From Manganibacter manganicus (GTDB taxonomy: Bacteria > Pseudomonadota > Alphaproteobacteria > Rhizobiales > Rhizobiaceae): DNA of 64,000 bases. Numbering within the stretch: the first letter of the stretch is position 1; the number at the start of each line of letters is the position of its first letter. Position numbers and translations under genes: made by a program. The notes under the pieces are model-generated. The model was not told where the DNA came from. It ran no database searches and was given only the letters and a program-made list of their open reading frames with translations. The stretch covers positions 1-64,000 of the forward strand of contig NZ_MDET01000012.1 in assembly GCF_002075885.1 (NCBI RefSeq). Reading direction: 5' to 3'. This document shows positions 51,512 through 61,032 of the stretch, piece after piece.

Positions 51512-51931
51512 ATGAATGCGTCTCACGCCGGTTCGTGCCTATGTGGCTCTGTGCGTATCATGGCGCACGGTCGGTTGCGGGATGTTGTCTATTGTCATTG
51601 TTCGCAATGCCGCAAGCAGAGTGGCCACTATTATGCAGCAACCAATGTGGCGAACGAGGATTTGCGCGTCGAAGGCGAGGACAACATCACCTGGTATCGA
51701 TCGTCGGATTTCGCACAGCGTGGCTTTTGCAAGACCTGTGGATCGGCATTGTTTTGGAAGCCGCAGGAAGGTGATTATACCTCGGTTCTGGCTGGCCTGT
51801 TTGATACGCCGACCGGTCTGCAAGGCGGTTGCCACATCTTTGTTTCCGACAAGGGCGATTATTACGATATCGGGGACCGGCTTCCCCGGTTTGAACGCTC
51901 CACGCCGTCTATCAAGGTTGCGGACGATTGA
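51512..51931 (+). CDS. GFA/CENP-V family zinc protein
   Basis: 139 residues. Paired Cys motifs CLCGSV (10-15), CHCSQCRK (about 29-36) and CKTCGSALFW match the glutathione-dependent formaldehyde-activating (GFA) fold, which binds two zinc ions. Despite the family name most members have no proven formaldehyde activity, so no reaction is assigned. It stands alone between the DAHP synthase and dgkA. Confidence 0.88.
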   Translation: MNASHAGSCLCGSVRIMAHGRLRDVVYCHCSQCRKQSGHYYAATNVANEDLRVEGEDNITWYRSSDFAQRGFCKTCGSALFWKPQEGDYTSVLAGLFDTPTGLQGGCHIFVSDKGDYYDIGDRLPRFERSTPSIKVADD

Positions 51932-52002
51932 AGGACGCGAGATAAGCGCGTCACAATCGAGGGGGGTGGTTTTTGTCGCCTCTCTCCAGTGGAGAGCAAC
52001 GG

Positions 52003-52359
52003 ATGAAGCGGCTGATCGACGCGTTTTATAACTCGGTTCGAGCCTTTCGCAGGCTGGCCGGCAGCGAGGCGGCATTTCAGCAAGAACTTATCCTTCTGTT
52101 GATTGCTCTTCCCGTTGGTTGGCTGCTGTCGGCCACCTGGTCGGGCTATGCCTTACTGCTCGGCTCGCTGCTTGTCCTCATATTGGTGGAAGTGCTGAAT
52201 ACTGGTATCGAAGCGGCCTGTAACGCGGTCAGTCGCGAGTTCAGCGCCGATATCCAGTTTGCAAAGGACTGTGGCTCTCTGGCGGTGCTCATCGCGGTCG
52301 TTATGGCGGCGGGTGTTTGGCTTCTCGCTTTTGTCGAGCGCATGGCTGGCGCGATCTGA
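52003..52359 (+). CDS. dgkA: Diacylglycerol kinase, prokaryotic type
   Basis: 118 residues with three membrane helices. It phosphorylates diacylglycerol to phosphatidate, recycling lipid released by envelope glycan synthesis. The catalytic stretch EVLNTGIEAACNAV and AKDCGSLAVL correspond to the E. coli motifs. The ATG at 52003 with GGAGAGCAACGG upstream is preferred to a TTG ten codons earlier. It is convergent with the DedA-like gene, with one base between the stops. Confidence 0.9.
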   Translation: MKRLIDAFYNSVRAFRRLAGSEAAFQQELILLLIALPVGWLLSATWSGYALLLGSLLVLILVEVLNTGIEAACNAVSREFSADIQFAKDCGSLAVLIAVVMAAGVWLLAFVERMAGAI

Positions 52360-52360
52360 T

Positions 52361-52945
52361 CTAGTGATTGCTTTTCTCCCGGCCTGCTATGCAGTGCGCG
52401 ACGAGAGCCGCCAAGACGACGACAACAACACCGATACCGAGCGCGATCAGCAGTCGCTCATGATGAACAAGAGCCCGGCCGATAATGTGTTCGGCGCCGA
52501 GGCCGAAAATATAGCCAACGCTTGAGAACAGTGCTGACCAGACGATGGATGAGGCGGCATTGAGAGCAATGAAGCGGGGTACGGCAATGCCCGAAAGCCC
52601 TGCTGCGATGCCGCCAACAAGACGCATGCCGTACAGGTAGCGATTGCCGAGGACGAACAGATTGGGATGAGCGTGGACCAAGCGATAGGCATGATTGAAG
52701 CCGGGCCTTTGGCTCAGCTGTTTCACATACGGATGCTCGGCAAAACTGCGGCCAAGGATAAAGAACGCGGTGTCACCCAGGAACGCGCCAAGGAAAGCCG
52801 CGATAAAGGTTTGCCACAGAACGAAAACCTGCTGATGGGCGAAGAAGCCCCCGAGGATTGCGGCACTTTCACCTTCAGCAAGGCAACCAAGGAAGACCGC
52901 GACCAGTCCATATCGTTCGATGAGATGATGGATGATCTCGGTCAC
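52361..52945 (-). CDS. DedA-family membrane protein
   Basis: 194 residues with four to five membrane segments. The GEGESAAILGGFFA-like opening (LAEGESAAILGG), FLGDTAFFILGR and the GNRYLYGMRLVGGIAAGLSG stretch, with its conserved Arg residues, fit the DedA/SNARE-associated family. DedA proteins recycle undecaprenyl phosphate or phospholipids across the membrane in several bacteria. The specific lipid here is unknown. The start overlaps the stop of the DUF1003 gene (ATGA), so the pair is co-translated. Confidence 0.85.
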   Translation of the reverse strand: MTEIIHHLIERYGLVAVFLGCLAEGESAAILGGFFAHQQVFVLWQTFIAAFLGAFLGDTAFFILGRSFAEHPYVKQLSQRPGFNHAYRLVHAHPNLFVLGNRYLYGMRLVGGIAAGLSGIAVPRFIALNAASSIVWSALFSSVGYIFGLGAEHIIGRALVHHERLLIALGIGVVVVVLAALVAHCIAGREKSNH

Positions 52946-53523
52946 GGAACGGCTTTCGTTTCCGGTATGGGTAGCCGCTTGGCAATGTCTTCCAGATGTT
53001 GGGCAATACGAGCTATGTCGTCTCGCATCCCGATGAGTTCACTGTGGCGCAACTCGTCCAGCTTGTCGTGCAACGCCATAATTTCGATTTCGGCCTTCAG
53101 ATTGACCTCGTAATCGTGAGCCGCATCGATACGATCGTGCGTGGCTTGCCGGTTCTGGGACATCATAATGATTGGAGCCTGTAGAGCTGCCAGCATCGAG
53201 AGGACAAGATTGAGAAATATGAAAGGGTACGGGTCGAAAGAGTCACGCCCCAACAACAAGGCGTTGGCGATGGTCCACACAGCTAAAAAGCCGAGGAAGC
53301 CCAGGATGAACGACCACGAGCCACCAAAGCGGGCGATGCCGTCAGCTGTCCGATCGCCGAAGGTTTGCTGGGTCTCGTAGGTCTTGTTTGTGTTCTTGGC
53401 GACGATCTTGTGTTCGAGCGTACTTTGCAGCACACGATGCTCAAGCGCGCTTAGCGCTGCCGGCGTGCGCTTCAACCAGCGCCGTGCCATGTCCTCGACG
53501 GTCTTGTTCATGGTCGACTCCAT
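52942..53523 (-). CDS. DUF1003 membrane protein
   Basis: 193 residues. The core is DUF1003: two membrane helices (about 70-90 and 103-125) framed by ADGIARFGGSWSFI and the conserved NLVLSMLAALQAPIIMMSQN. A charged C-terminal helix with DYEVNLKAEIEIM follows. The function of the family is not known. The start may be Met1 or Met5. It is divergent from nadE across about 134 bases. Confidence 0.85.
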   Translation of the reverse strand: MESTMNKTVEDMARRWLKRTPAALSALEHRVLQSTLEHKIVAKNTNKTYETQQTFGDRTADGIARFGGSWSFILGFLGFLAVWTIANALLLGRDSFDPYPFIFLNLVLSMLAALQAPIIMMSQNRQATHDRIDAAHDYEVNLKAEIEIMALHDKLDELRHSELIGMRDDIARIAQHLEDIAKRLPIPETKAVP

Positions 53524-53657
53524 TTGACAACCTCCGCCGAATGTAGAGCCAGCCGCAGGAGACCGGAAGTGTTACATTGCAGCCAATCGACGAGGAACGA
53601 ATGGTGGCACAAGCCAACGCCATTGCCGGTATCGCCGCCTCAGGCTAAACGGCAGGT

Positions 53658-55340
53658 ATGAGCACAAAAGCTAGATCCGATACGTTGCGCATCGCGGTCG
53701 CCCAACTCAATCCGACGGTTGGCGATGTTGCTGGCAATCTCGACATGGCTAGGCAGGCGAGAGCGGACGCTGCCCGGCAAGGCGCGGACATCGTGCTCTA
53801 CACGGAACTTTTCATCGCCGGCTATCCGCCGGAGGACCTTGTTCTCAAGCCGGCTTTTCTCAAAGCCTGCGAACGTGCAGTGGAGGAGTTTGCCAAAGAT
53901 ACTGCCGATGGCGGTCCGGGTGTCATCATCGGCACGCCACTCAAGTGTAAGAGCGGGACACACAATTCGATCATTGTCGCCGATGGCGGCAAGATAATTG
54001 CCGAGCGCTTCAAACTCGATCTGCCGAACTATGGCGAATTCGACGAGAAGCGCGTGTTCCAAGCCGGGCCGGACATGCCTGGGCCGGTCAATTTTCGCGG
54101 CGTGCGGCTGGGCATTCCGATTTGCGAGGATATATGGGGCGATCTCGGTGTCGCCGAGACGTTAGCAGAGAGCGGCGCCGAAATCCTGCTGGTTCCAAAT
54201 GGCTCACCCTATTACCGGGGCAAGATCGACCCACGCCAGCAGGTCGTTATAAGACAGGTGATCGAAACCGGGCTGCCCCTCATCTACGCCAATCAACTCG
54301 GTGGGCAGGACGAACTCGTCTTCGACGGTGCATCCTTCGCGATTGGTGCCGACAAGGGGCTGGCCTTCCAGATGAGCCAGTTTGAAGAAGCGTTGGCGGT
54401 GACCACCTGGAAGCGAGGTCCGGAGGGTTGGCACTGCGTCGAAGGGCCGATGTCGCGGCTGCCGGAGAACAGCGAAGCTGATTACCGCGCCTGCATGCTC
54501 GGCCTGCGCGACTACGTCAACAAGAACGGATTCGAGAATATTGTGCTCGGCCTTTCCGGCGGCATCGATTCCGCGATCTGCGCGGCACTTGCCGTTGATG
54601 CTCTGGGAGAGGAGCGCGTACGCTGCGTGATGTTGCCGTATCGGTACACATCGAAGAGATCGCTGAAGGACGCCGAGGACTGCGCCCGCGCGCTCGGCTG
54701 CCGCTACGACATAATGCCGATTCACGAGCCGGTCGAAGGGTTCTCGCATGCGTTGACGCAGCTTTTCGAGGGCACGCAAGAGGGCGTCACCGAAGAGAAT
54801 TTGCAGAGCCGTGCCCGCGGCACAATCCTCATGGCTATTTCCAACAAGTTTGGTTCGATGGTCGTCACCACCGGCAACAAATCTGAAATGTCTGTCGGCT
54901 ATGCCACGCTCTATGGCGACATGAACGGCGGCTTCAATCCGATCAAGGACCTCTACAAAATGCAGGTCTATGCGTTGTCGCGCTGGCGCAACGATCATGT
55001 GCCGCCAGGCGCACTCGGGCCTTCGGGTGAGGTGATCCCGCACGACATCATCGAAAAAGCGCCGTCTGCCGAACTGCGAGAGAACCAGACCGATCAGGAT
55101 TCATTGCCGCCTTACCCCGTACTGGACGATATTCTGGAAAGCCTGGTTGAGAATGAGATGAGCGTGGAGGACATCGTTGCGCGTGGCCATGATCGCGCAA
55201 CAGTGATGCGAATAGAGAATCTGCTCTACATTGCCGAATACAAGCGCCGGCAGGCTGCGCCCGGCGTGAAGATCACAAAAAAGAACTTCGGCCGTGATCG
55301 TCGCTATCCCATCACCAACCGGTTCCGCGACAAGGCGTAG
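53658..55340 (+). CDS. nadE: Glutamine-dependent NAD+ synthetase
   Basis: 560 residues. It makes NAD from nicotinic acid adenine dinucleotide with glutamine as nitrogen donor. The N-terminal nitrilase-type glutaminase domain carries Glu50 (YTELFIAGYPPED), Lys119 (RFKLDLPNYG) and Cys156 (IPICEDIW). The C-terminal synthetase domain has the P-loop SGGIDS (300-305). GGCAGG precedes the ATG. Two-domain NadE proteins have been reported as PII partners in Azospirillum, which is of note with glnB nearby. Confidence 0.95.
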   Translation: MSTKARSDTLRIAVAQLNPTVGDVAGNLDMARQARADAARQGADIVLYTELFIAGYPPEDLVLKPAFLKACERAVEEFAKDTADGGPGVIIGTPLKCKSGTHNSIIVADGGKIIAERFKLDLPNYGEFDEKRVFQAGPDMPGPVNFRGVRLGIPICEDIWGDLGVAETLAESGAEILLVPNGSPYYRGKIDPRQQVVIRQVIETGLPLIYANQLGGQDELVFDGASFAIGADKGLAFQMSQFEEALAVTTWKRGPEGWHCVEGPMSRLPENSEADYRACMLGLRDYVNKNGFENIVLGLSGGIDSAICAALAVDALGEERVRCVMLPYRYTSKRSLKDAEDCARALGCRYDIMPIHEPVEGFSHALTQLFEGTQEGVTEENLQSRARGTILMAISNKFGSMVVTTGNKSEMSVGYATLYGDMNGGFNPIKDLYKMQVYALSRWRNDHVPPGALGPSGEVIPHDIIEKAPSAELRENQTDQDSLPPYPVLDDILESLVENEMSVEDIVARGHDRATVMRIENLLYIAEYKRRQAAPGVKITKKNFGRDRRYPITNRFRDKA

Positions 55341-55633
55341 GCGGCTCGTTCGAGCAAGTAGAGGCGGACCACGAAATCAGCTTTGATCCGGCGCATATCG
55401 ATTTAAATCCGAGCATTTGCACAGCCCCGTGTGCGCCAGATCTGGATGATTTTCCTGGTGGAAGGGGAAGGAGGGGGCCGCATCGCAAGGTGTGGCCCGA
55501 CTGTTTTGGTGCGGTCGGCGGCTGAAATGAATGCCTGGTCGGGGTATCTTCAATCACTCAATGTGTTAGTGTGTCTCAATATCGTGATCATGAGATCGCG
55601 ATGACTCGGGAATGCATAAAACAAAGGGAGAAC
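55341..55633 (+). other. Intergenic region between nadE and the small membrane protein gene
   Basis: 293 bases without a supported gene. A short hairpin GCTCG-TTC-GAGC lies just after the nadE stop and is the only terminator candidate. The rest shows nothing I recognise. Confidence 0.35.
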
Positions 55634-56056
55634 ATGATGTCTGTAGGAGAGAAATGGCAAGCTTATCATCCGTCCAAGGGCGTTTGGTTCTGGTCTTGCG
55701 TGGCGAGTTGCGTACTGACGATGATTGTCGGGTTTTCCTGGGGAGGTTGGGTCACTGGCGGTTCTGCTACGGAACAAGCTGATCTCGCCGCCAAACAAGC
55801 CTCGGCACAATTGGCCGCGAACATCTGCGTTCATCGCTTCTTGAGCGCACCGAATGCAGCGTCGTCGCTGGCGGAATTGAAGAAGACCGATTCCTGGAAA
55901 CGAGACAGTTTTGTCTCGGACGGCGGTTGGGTGACGTTTGCGAAAATGGAAAAGCCTGTCGCGGGGGCCGCCGATCTGTGCGCTGAAGAACTTGCCAGTG
56001 CTGAATTACCGGTGGCGTCGGATATGACAGCGCCACAACAGCAAGCGGTGAATTAG
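55634..56056 (+). CDS. Small single-pass membrane protein of unknown function
   Basis: 140 residues. An AAGGGAG site supports the start at 55634, and the next codon is also ATG. One membrane helix spans about 18-42 (VWFWSCVASCVLTMIVGFSW) and ends in a GGW turn. The rest is probably periplasmic, with two Cys, at ANICVHRF and ADLCAEEL, about 52 residues apart that could form a disulfide. I do not recognise a named family. Codon use matches the neighbours, so it looks native and real. It precedes gltX. Confidence 0.7.
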   Translation: MMSVGEKWQAYHPSKGVWFWSCVASCVLTMIVGFSWGGWVTGGSATEQADLAAKQASAQLAANICVHRFLSAPNAASSLAELKKTDSWKRDSFVSDGGWVTFAKMEKPVAGAADLCAEELASAELPVASDMTAPQQQAVN

Positions 56057-56167
56057 TCGCGCTCGTGCCGTCGTAGGCAGGAATGGCTGGTGGGCGGGAT
56101 TGCGATGCCGTTTTGACGAGCGGTTGGCTGGCTTGCAAAAGACTGGGGCATCATTTACGCCCCATTC

Positions 56168-57541
56168 ATGACCGTTACAGTCCGTTTCGCTCCATCGCCC
56201 ACTGGCCGTATTCATATCGGCAATGCCCGCACGGCGTTGTTCAACTGGCTTTTTGCGCAAAAGCACAAGGGCCGCTTCATCCAACGTTTCGACGATACCG
56301 ACGTTGCGCGCTCTACGCAGGATAATGCCGATTCCATCCTCTACGATCTGCATTGGCTGGGCATCTTTCAGGATGCCACAGAATATCAATCGAAGCGGAT
56401 CGAGCATTACGATGCTGCCGTCGAGAGATTGAAAGCGGCTGGACTACTCTACGCCTGCTATGAAACGCCTGAGGAACTTGATCTCAGACGAAAAGTGCGG
56501 CGTACACGCGGTCTGCCACCCGTTTACGGCCGCGAAGCGCTTGCTCTCACCAGCGAGCAGGTTGCCGAGTTTCAGGCCGACGGCCGACGGCCGCACTGGC
56601 GTTTTCTGTTGCCCAATTTTATCAGCAACCCACTTGAACCGCAGCGTACCGAGATCCACTGGAACGATCTGGTGCGCGGTGAGGAAACCGTCGACTTGGC
56701 TTCGCTCTCGGATCCGGTTCTGGTGCGTGAGGACGGTAGTTATCTCTACACCTTGCCTTCGGTGGCCGACGACATCGAGATGGGCGTGACTCACATTATC
56801 CGTGGCGACGATCATGTCACCAACACCGGCGTGCAGATCGCCTTGTTCAAGGCGCTGGGCGCTGAGGCGCCGATCTTTGGCCATCATAATTTGCTTACCA
56901 CCGCGTCAGGCGAGGGGCTTTCCAAGCGTAGCGGCGCGCTTTCTATTGGAAGCTTGCGGGAATCCGGCATTGAGCCCATGGCTATAGCTTCTCTGGCAGT
57001 TCTGATCGGAACGTCGGAAAATGTAGCCGCAATGCCGTCCTTGGCCGCGTTGGCGGATCGGTTCGATCCTGCTTCTACCTCGAAATCCGCCGCCAAGTTC
57101 GACGCTGACGAACTGGTCGTACTGAACCGTGCGCTTCTCCATCATATGCCGTTTTCAGATGCGCGCGATCGCCTTGCCATTCTCGGAGTGACGGGTGAAA
57201 GGGCGGAACCCTTCTGGAACGCGGTTCGCGGCAATCTCGACAGGCTTTCGGATGCGCTTGTGTGGTGGCGCATCGTCAACGAAGATCTTGAGAAAAAGCC
57301 GAAATTTTCAAAGGAAGACCGCGATTTTCTGCGTGGGGCCTTCGATCTCCTGCCTGAGGATCCCTGGGGCGAACATGTCTGGAAGACGTGGACAGCGGCG
57401 ATCCGCAAAGCAGGCGACCGTAAAGGCAAGGCGTTGTTCATGCCGTTGCGGCTGGCGCTTACCGGCCTTGAATCGGGGCCGGAACTTGCAGATCTATTGC
57501 CGCTTTTGGGTCGGGAAAGAACCTTGGCCCGACGACCCTGA
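56168..57541 (+). CDS. gltX: Glutamyl-tRNA synthetase
   Basis: 457 residues, class I synthetase. The HIGH-type motif is in [12 protein letters not shown] (10-20) and the second signature is LSKRS at 251-255. Rhizobia often carry two gltX genes, one charging tRNA-Glu and one tRNA-Gln. Which this is cannot be settled here. The C-terminus [17 protein letters not shown] is the normal end, so the 83-base overlap with the opposing DUF2865 gene involves real coding sequence. Confidence 0.94.
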   Translation: MTVTVRFAPSPTGRIHIGNARTALFNWLFAQKHKGRFIQRFDDTDVARSTQDNADSILYDLHWLGIFQDATEYQSKRIEHYDAAVERLKAAGLLYACYETPEELDLRRKVRRTRGLPPVYGREALALTSEQVAEFQADGRRPHWRFLLPNFISNPLEPQRTEIHWNDLVRGEETVDLASLSDPVLVREDGSYLYTLPSVADDIEMGVTHIIRGDDHVTNTGVQIALFKALGAEAPIFGHHNLLTTASGEGLSKRSGALSIGSLRESGIEPMAIASLAVLIGTSENVAAMPSLAALADRFDPASTSKSAAKFDADELVVLNRALLHHMPFSDARDRLAILGVTGERAEPFWNAVRGNLDRLSDALVWWRIVNEDLEKKPKFSKEDRDFLRGAFDLLPEDPWGEHVWKTWTAAIRKAGDRKGKALFMPLRLALTGLESGPELADLLPLLGRERTLARRP

Positions 57542-58562
57542 TCTTGTGCTTGTCGGAGGCACGTTCGGTTGTCTCAGATCCGGATTGTGGGATTGCGGTT
57601 TGCGCAGCAAGGCTTTCGGCCTCGGACTGTGATGGCTCCGTCAGGATTGACGATGAACCAGTGAGGCTTTCAAGAGATGTGGCTGCACGACGGGAAGAAG
57701 TGCCGCCGATTATAGAGAAAGGCCGTGCGGCATTGCATCCGCAAGCAGGTGATCGCTCAATGTCTAGGCGTTTATAACGGTAGGCAGTGGATAGCTCGCT
57801 ATAGGCTCTGCCGGTAGCTGCCGACAGCATATTTGCCGTGTCGCCGTTCATGCCGCGTTGGTAGAATATCTGCATTTCCGTCCCGGGGCAGGCGGACTCG
57901 CAATTGGCTTGATCGCGCTGAAAGTCGCCGAGTGTAGCGGCGTTCGACATCGGGAAGAAATAGCCGTCGCAGGTGCGTACGCAAGTAGTTCTGAAGTCGC
58001 CCGCACCCCGACCATATGCATTGGGCAGCACGACGATATGACTGCCGTGAATATCGAGAACGGAAGCGGTACCGTTGCGCGCAATGGGATCAGATGAAGC
58101 GTCCGCTGAGAGTGCCTTGGCGACGCTCTTTACGCTACCGACTTTGATTGGCTTTTCTCGGCATCCGCGCACTTCCATCTCGGCGCGGATGCGCGAACCC
58201 ACATGCATTGAACCGCCTTGTGCAAGGGCTTGACGTTTCCGATGCAGCGTATCGAGATTGGTTTCCATGCGCTGAATAGAGGTGTTCAGGATTGCGCATT
58301 GGCGAATGTTTCTGGAGAAAAGCGAAAAGCCACAATCGATTTCGCGGGCACGGTCGCGCGTTACCTTGATCTCCATGTTTTGACGATGGATGGCCTTGTC
58401 GTATGCCCTGATCGCAGTTGGAGTGGCGGCGCTGCGCGACGCAGCTATAAGTGCGCTCTCCAATTGATGGCAGGTGCGTGTCGCACCATGCGCCGGTGCC
58501 ATGGTGGCCAGGATGCCCAACAGTGTCGCGGCCAATGCCAGTCGTTTTCCGCTGCCTTTCAT
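57459..58562 (-). CDS. DUF2865 secreted protein
   Basis: 367 residues. A signal peptide ends near AHG (about residue 26). The DUF2865 core is [20 protein letters not shown], continuing [19 protein letters not shown] and [10 protein letters not shown], with conserved Cys probably in disulfides. The middle is Ser/Ala-rich and variable. The C-terminal [11 protein letters not shown] region resembles what I recall of family ends. The function is unknown. Its last 27 codons lie opposite the gltX 3' end. It is 61 bases downstream of the malic enzyme gene on the same strand. Confidence 0.82.
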   Translation of the reverse strand: MKGSGKRLALAATLLGILATMAPAHGATRTCHQLESALIAASRSAATPTAIRAYDKAIHRQNMEIKVTRDRAREIDCGFSLFSRNIRQCAILNTSIQRMETNLDTLHRKRQALAQGGSMHVGSRIRAEMEVRGCREKPIKVGSVKSVAKALSADASSDPIARNGTASVLDIHGSHIVVLPNAYGRGAGDFRTTCVRTCDGYFFPMSNAATLGDFQRDQANCESACPGTEMQIFYQRGMNGDTANMLSAATGRAYSELSTAYRYKRLDIERSPACGCNAARPFSIIGGTSSRRAATSLESLTGSSSILTEPSQSEAESLAAQTAIPQSGSETTERASDKHKIRVVGPRFFPDPKAAIDLQVPAPIQGR

Positions 58563-58623
58563 CTCGTCAGTCGCCCCGCAAGCCGGAGAGATAGTACGGC
58601 GGGCCAGTTAACCGTTTCCTTGC

Positions 58624-60972
58624 CTATATATCGCTGTTCGCGCCAAGGCTGATCGGAGGAACCGTCGCCTGAGCCCTTTGTGCGGCCTCCACCACCGCCA
58701 AGGCCGTCATGTTGACCACGCCGCGCGATGTTACAGATGGCGTGAGGATATGAGCCGGCTTGTCGGTGCCGAGCAGAATAGGCCCGACATGCAGAGCGTC
58801 CATCATTGTCTGCACAGTGGTCAAAGTGATGTTTGCCGCATCGAGATTCGGGAACACAAGGAGATTGGCTTCGCCTTCCAGACGAGAATGCGGGAAGACG
58901 CGTTGCCGCAAATTCTCAGACAGGGCGGAGTCGGCATGCATCTCGCCGTCGCATTGAAGGTCGGGTGCGATGCGCGCGAGGATTGCTGCGGCCTCGCGCA
59001 TCTTGCGTGAGGTTTCACCGTCGCGCGAGCCGAAATCGGAATAGGAGAGCAGGGCGGCTTTCGGCTCGATTCCGAAGCGCCTGATTTCCTCAGCCGCCAA
59101 TACTGTCATCTCAGCGATCTCATCTGCCGTTGGGTTGATCGAGACATGTGTGTCGGTCAGGAAGATAACACCGCGCTGCGAGATCAGCATGGAAAGCGTC
59201 GAAAGATCGTGATCCCGCACGCCCTCGCGCGGACCGATGATGAGGGTGACATAGCGCAGATGCCGGTCGAACCGACCCTCCAGCCCGCAAATCATCGCAT
59301 CGGCCTCGCCGCGTTTCAGGGCGAGTGCTGCGATTACCGTATTGTTGGTGCGCACTAGCGTGCGCGCGGCCTCCTGGGTTATGCCGCGCCGCCCGGCAAG
59401 TTCAATCAATAAATCGACGTAATGCCGATAACGTGGATCGTCTTCCGGATTGATGAGCTCGAAATCGGTGCCGGGGCGGATACGCAGGCCATAGCGTTTG
59501 AGCCTTACTTCTACGACATGCGGGCGGCCGACCAGTATCGGCTGAGCAATACCGTCTTCCAGAAGCACTTGGGCGGCGCGCAGCACGCGTTCGTCTTCGC
59601 CGTCTGCATAGATAACCCGTTTGGAAATGGCTGTTTTTGCAGACGAAAATACCGGCTTCATGACAAGGCCGGATCGGAAGACGAAGCGGTTGAGTTTGTC
59701 GATATAGGCGGCCATATCCGCGATCGGACGGGTCGCGACGCCCGTATCACAAGCCGCTTTGGCGACAGCCGGCGCAATGCGCAGGATCAATCTCGGATCG
59801 AAAGGCGAAGGGATCAGGAATTCCGGCCCGAAGATCGGGGTTTCACCGGAATAGGCACGGGCGGCGACATCGGAGGGTTCTTCGCGCGCCAGAGCGGCGA
59901 TGGCGCGCACTGCCGCCATCTTCATCTCCTCGTTGATGGCACTCGCGCCGCAGTCTAGCGCCCCCCGGAATATGTAAGGGAAACACAATACATTGTTGAC
60001 CTGATTAGGGAAGTCAGACCTGCCGGTGCAGATCATGGCATCCGGCCGAACCGATCGTGCGACTTCCGGCATGACCTCCGGTGTGGGGTTTGCCAGTGCC
60101 AGGATCAAAGGCTTTTCCGCCATCAGCGGCAGCAATTCCGGTTTTAGAACCCCGGCGGCCGACAGGCCGAGAAAGACGTCAGTGCCCTCGATGACATCGG
60201 CCAATGTACGGGCGTTGGTATCCTTGACGTATGGGTCCTTCCAGCGGTCCATTTCCTCGACGCGGCCCTTATAGGCAACGCCGTGCCGGTCGGTGACCCA
60301 GATATTCTCGACCTTGGCGCCGAGAGAGACCAGAAGATTGAGGCAGGCGAGTGCCGCCGCGCCGGCACCCGAGGTGACGATCTTGATGTCCTCGATCTTC
60401 TTGCTCGCGAATTCCAGCCCGTTGAGGATAGCTGCCGCCACGATTATCGCCGTTCCGTGCTGATCGTCGTGGAACACCGGAATCTTCATGCGCGCCTTTA
60501 ATCGTTCTTCGACTTCGAAGCATTCAGGCGCCTTGATGTCCTCCAGATTGATGCCGCCAAAAGTCGGCTCCAGTGCGGAAATGGTGTCCACCATCCGCTC
60601 GATTTCGGGTGCGTCGATCTCGATGTCGAACACGTCGATACCGGCGAATTTCTTGAAAAGAACTGCCTTGCCTTCCATTACCGGCTTGGAAGCCAACGGT
60701 CCGATGTTGCCGAGGCCGAGCACGGCGGTGCCGTTGGAGATCACCGCGACCAGATTGGCGCGGGCTGTGTAGTCAGCAGCCGTCGCCGGCTCATCCTGAA
60801 TCGCCAGGCAGGGCGCAGCGACGCCCGGTGAATAGGCGAGCGCCAGATCGCGCTGGTTGCCGAGCGGCTTGGTGGATTGAATCTCCAATTTTCCGGGGAT
60901 CGGGTATTTGTGGAAGAAGAGAGCGGCGTCCTCGAGGTCGGTGCGTTTGGTTTTGTCGTCGTCACCGACCAT
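58624..60972 (-). CDS. Malic enzyme with phosphotransacetylase-like domain
   Basis: 782 residues, MaeB/Dme/Tme type. It converts malate to pyruvate and CO2 with NAD(P). The malic domain (about 20-160) shows [10 protein letters not shown] and the catalytic Lys in [13 protein letters not shown]. The NAD(P) domain includes [14 protein letters not shown] and SGAGAAALA. Residues about 450-775 resemble phosphotransacetylase but probably act in regulation. In rhizobia the NAD form (dme) is needed for symbiotic nitrogen fixation and the NADP form (tme) is not. The cofactor cannot be told here. AGGGGG precedes the ATG. Confidence 0.93.
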   Translation of the reverse strand: MVGDDDKTKRTDLEDAALFFHKYPIPGKLEIQSTKPLGNQRDLALAYSPGVAAPCLAIQDEPATAADYTARANLVAVISNGTAVLGLGNIGPLASKPVMEGKAVLFKKFAGIDVFDIEIDAPEIERMVDTISALEPTFGGINLEDIKAPECFEVEERLKARMKIPVFHDDQHGTAIIVAAAILNGLEFASKKIEDIKIVTSGAGAAALACLNLLVSLGAKVENIWVTDRHGVAYKGRVEEMDRWKDPYVKDTNARTLADVIEGTDVFLGLSAAGVLKPELLPLMAEKPLILALANPTPEVMPEVARSVRPDAMICTGRSDFPNQVNNVLCFPYIFRGALDCGASAINEEMKMAAVRAIAALAREEPSDVAARAYSGETPIFGPEFLIPSPFDPRLILRIAPAVAKAACDTGVATRPIADMAAYIDKLNRFVFRSGLVMKPVFSSAKTAISKRVIYADGEDERVLRAAQVLLEDGIAQPILVGRPHVVEVRLKRYGLRIRPGTDFELINPEDDPRYRHYVDLLIELAGRRGITQEAARTLVRTNNTVIAALALKRGEADAMICGLEGRFDRHLRYVTLIIGPREGVRDHDLSTLSMLISQRGVIFLTDTHVSINPTADEIAEMTVLAAEEIRRFGIEPKAALLSYSDFGSRDGETSRKMREAAAILARIAPDLQCDGEMHADSALSENLRQRVFPHSRLEGEANLLVFPNLDAANITLTTVQTMMDALHVGPILLGTDKPAHILTPSVTSRGVVNMTALAVVEAAQRAQATVPPISLGANSDI

Positions 60973-61032
60973 GGAATTTCCCCCTTTTGCTGGCCGATTC
61001 CTTTTAACATGCGCGCCCGGTATTGCGAGCCA

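Noticed and set aside
55312..55557. 81-codon - strand open frame after nadE
   Set aside because: It begins in a low-complexity Pro/Ser stretch, overlaps the nadE end, and shows no start signal or similarity.
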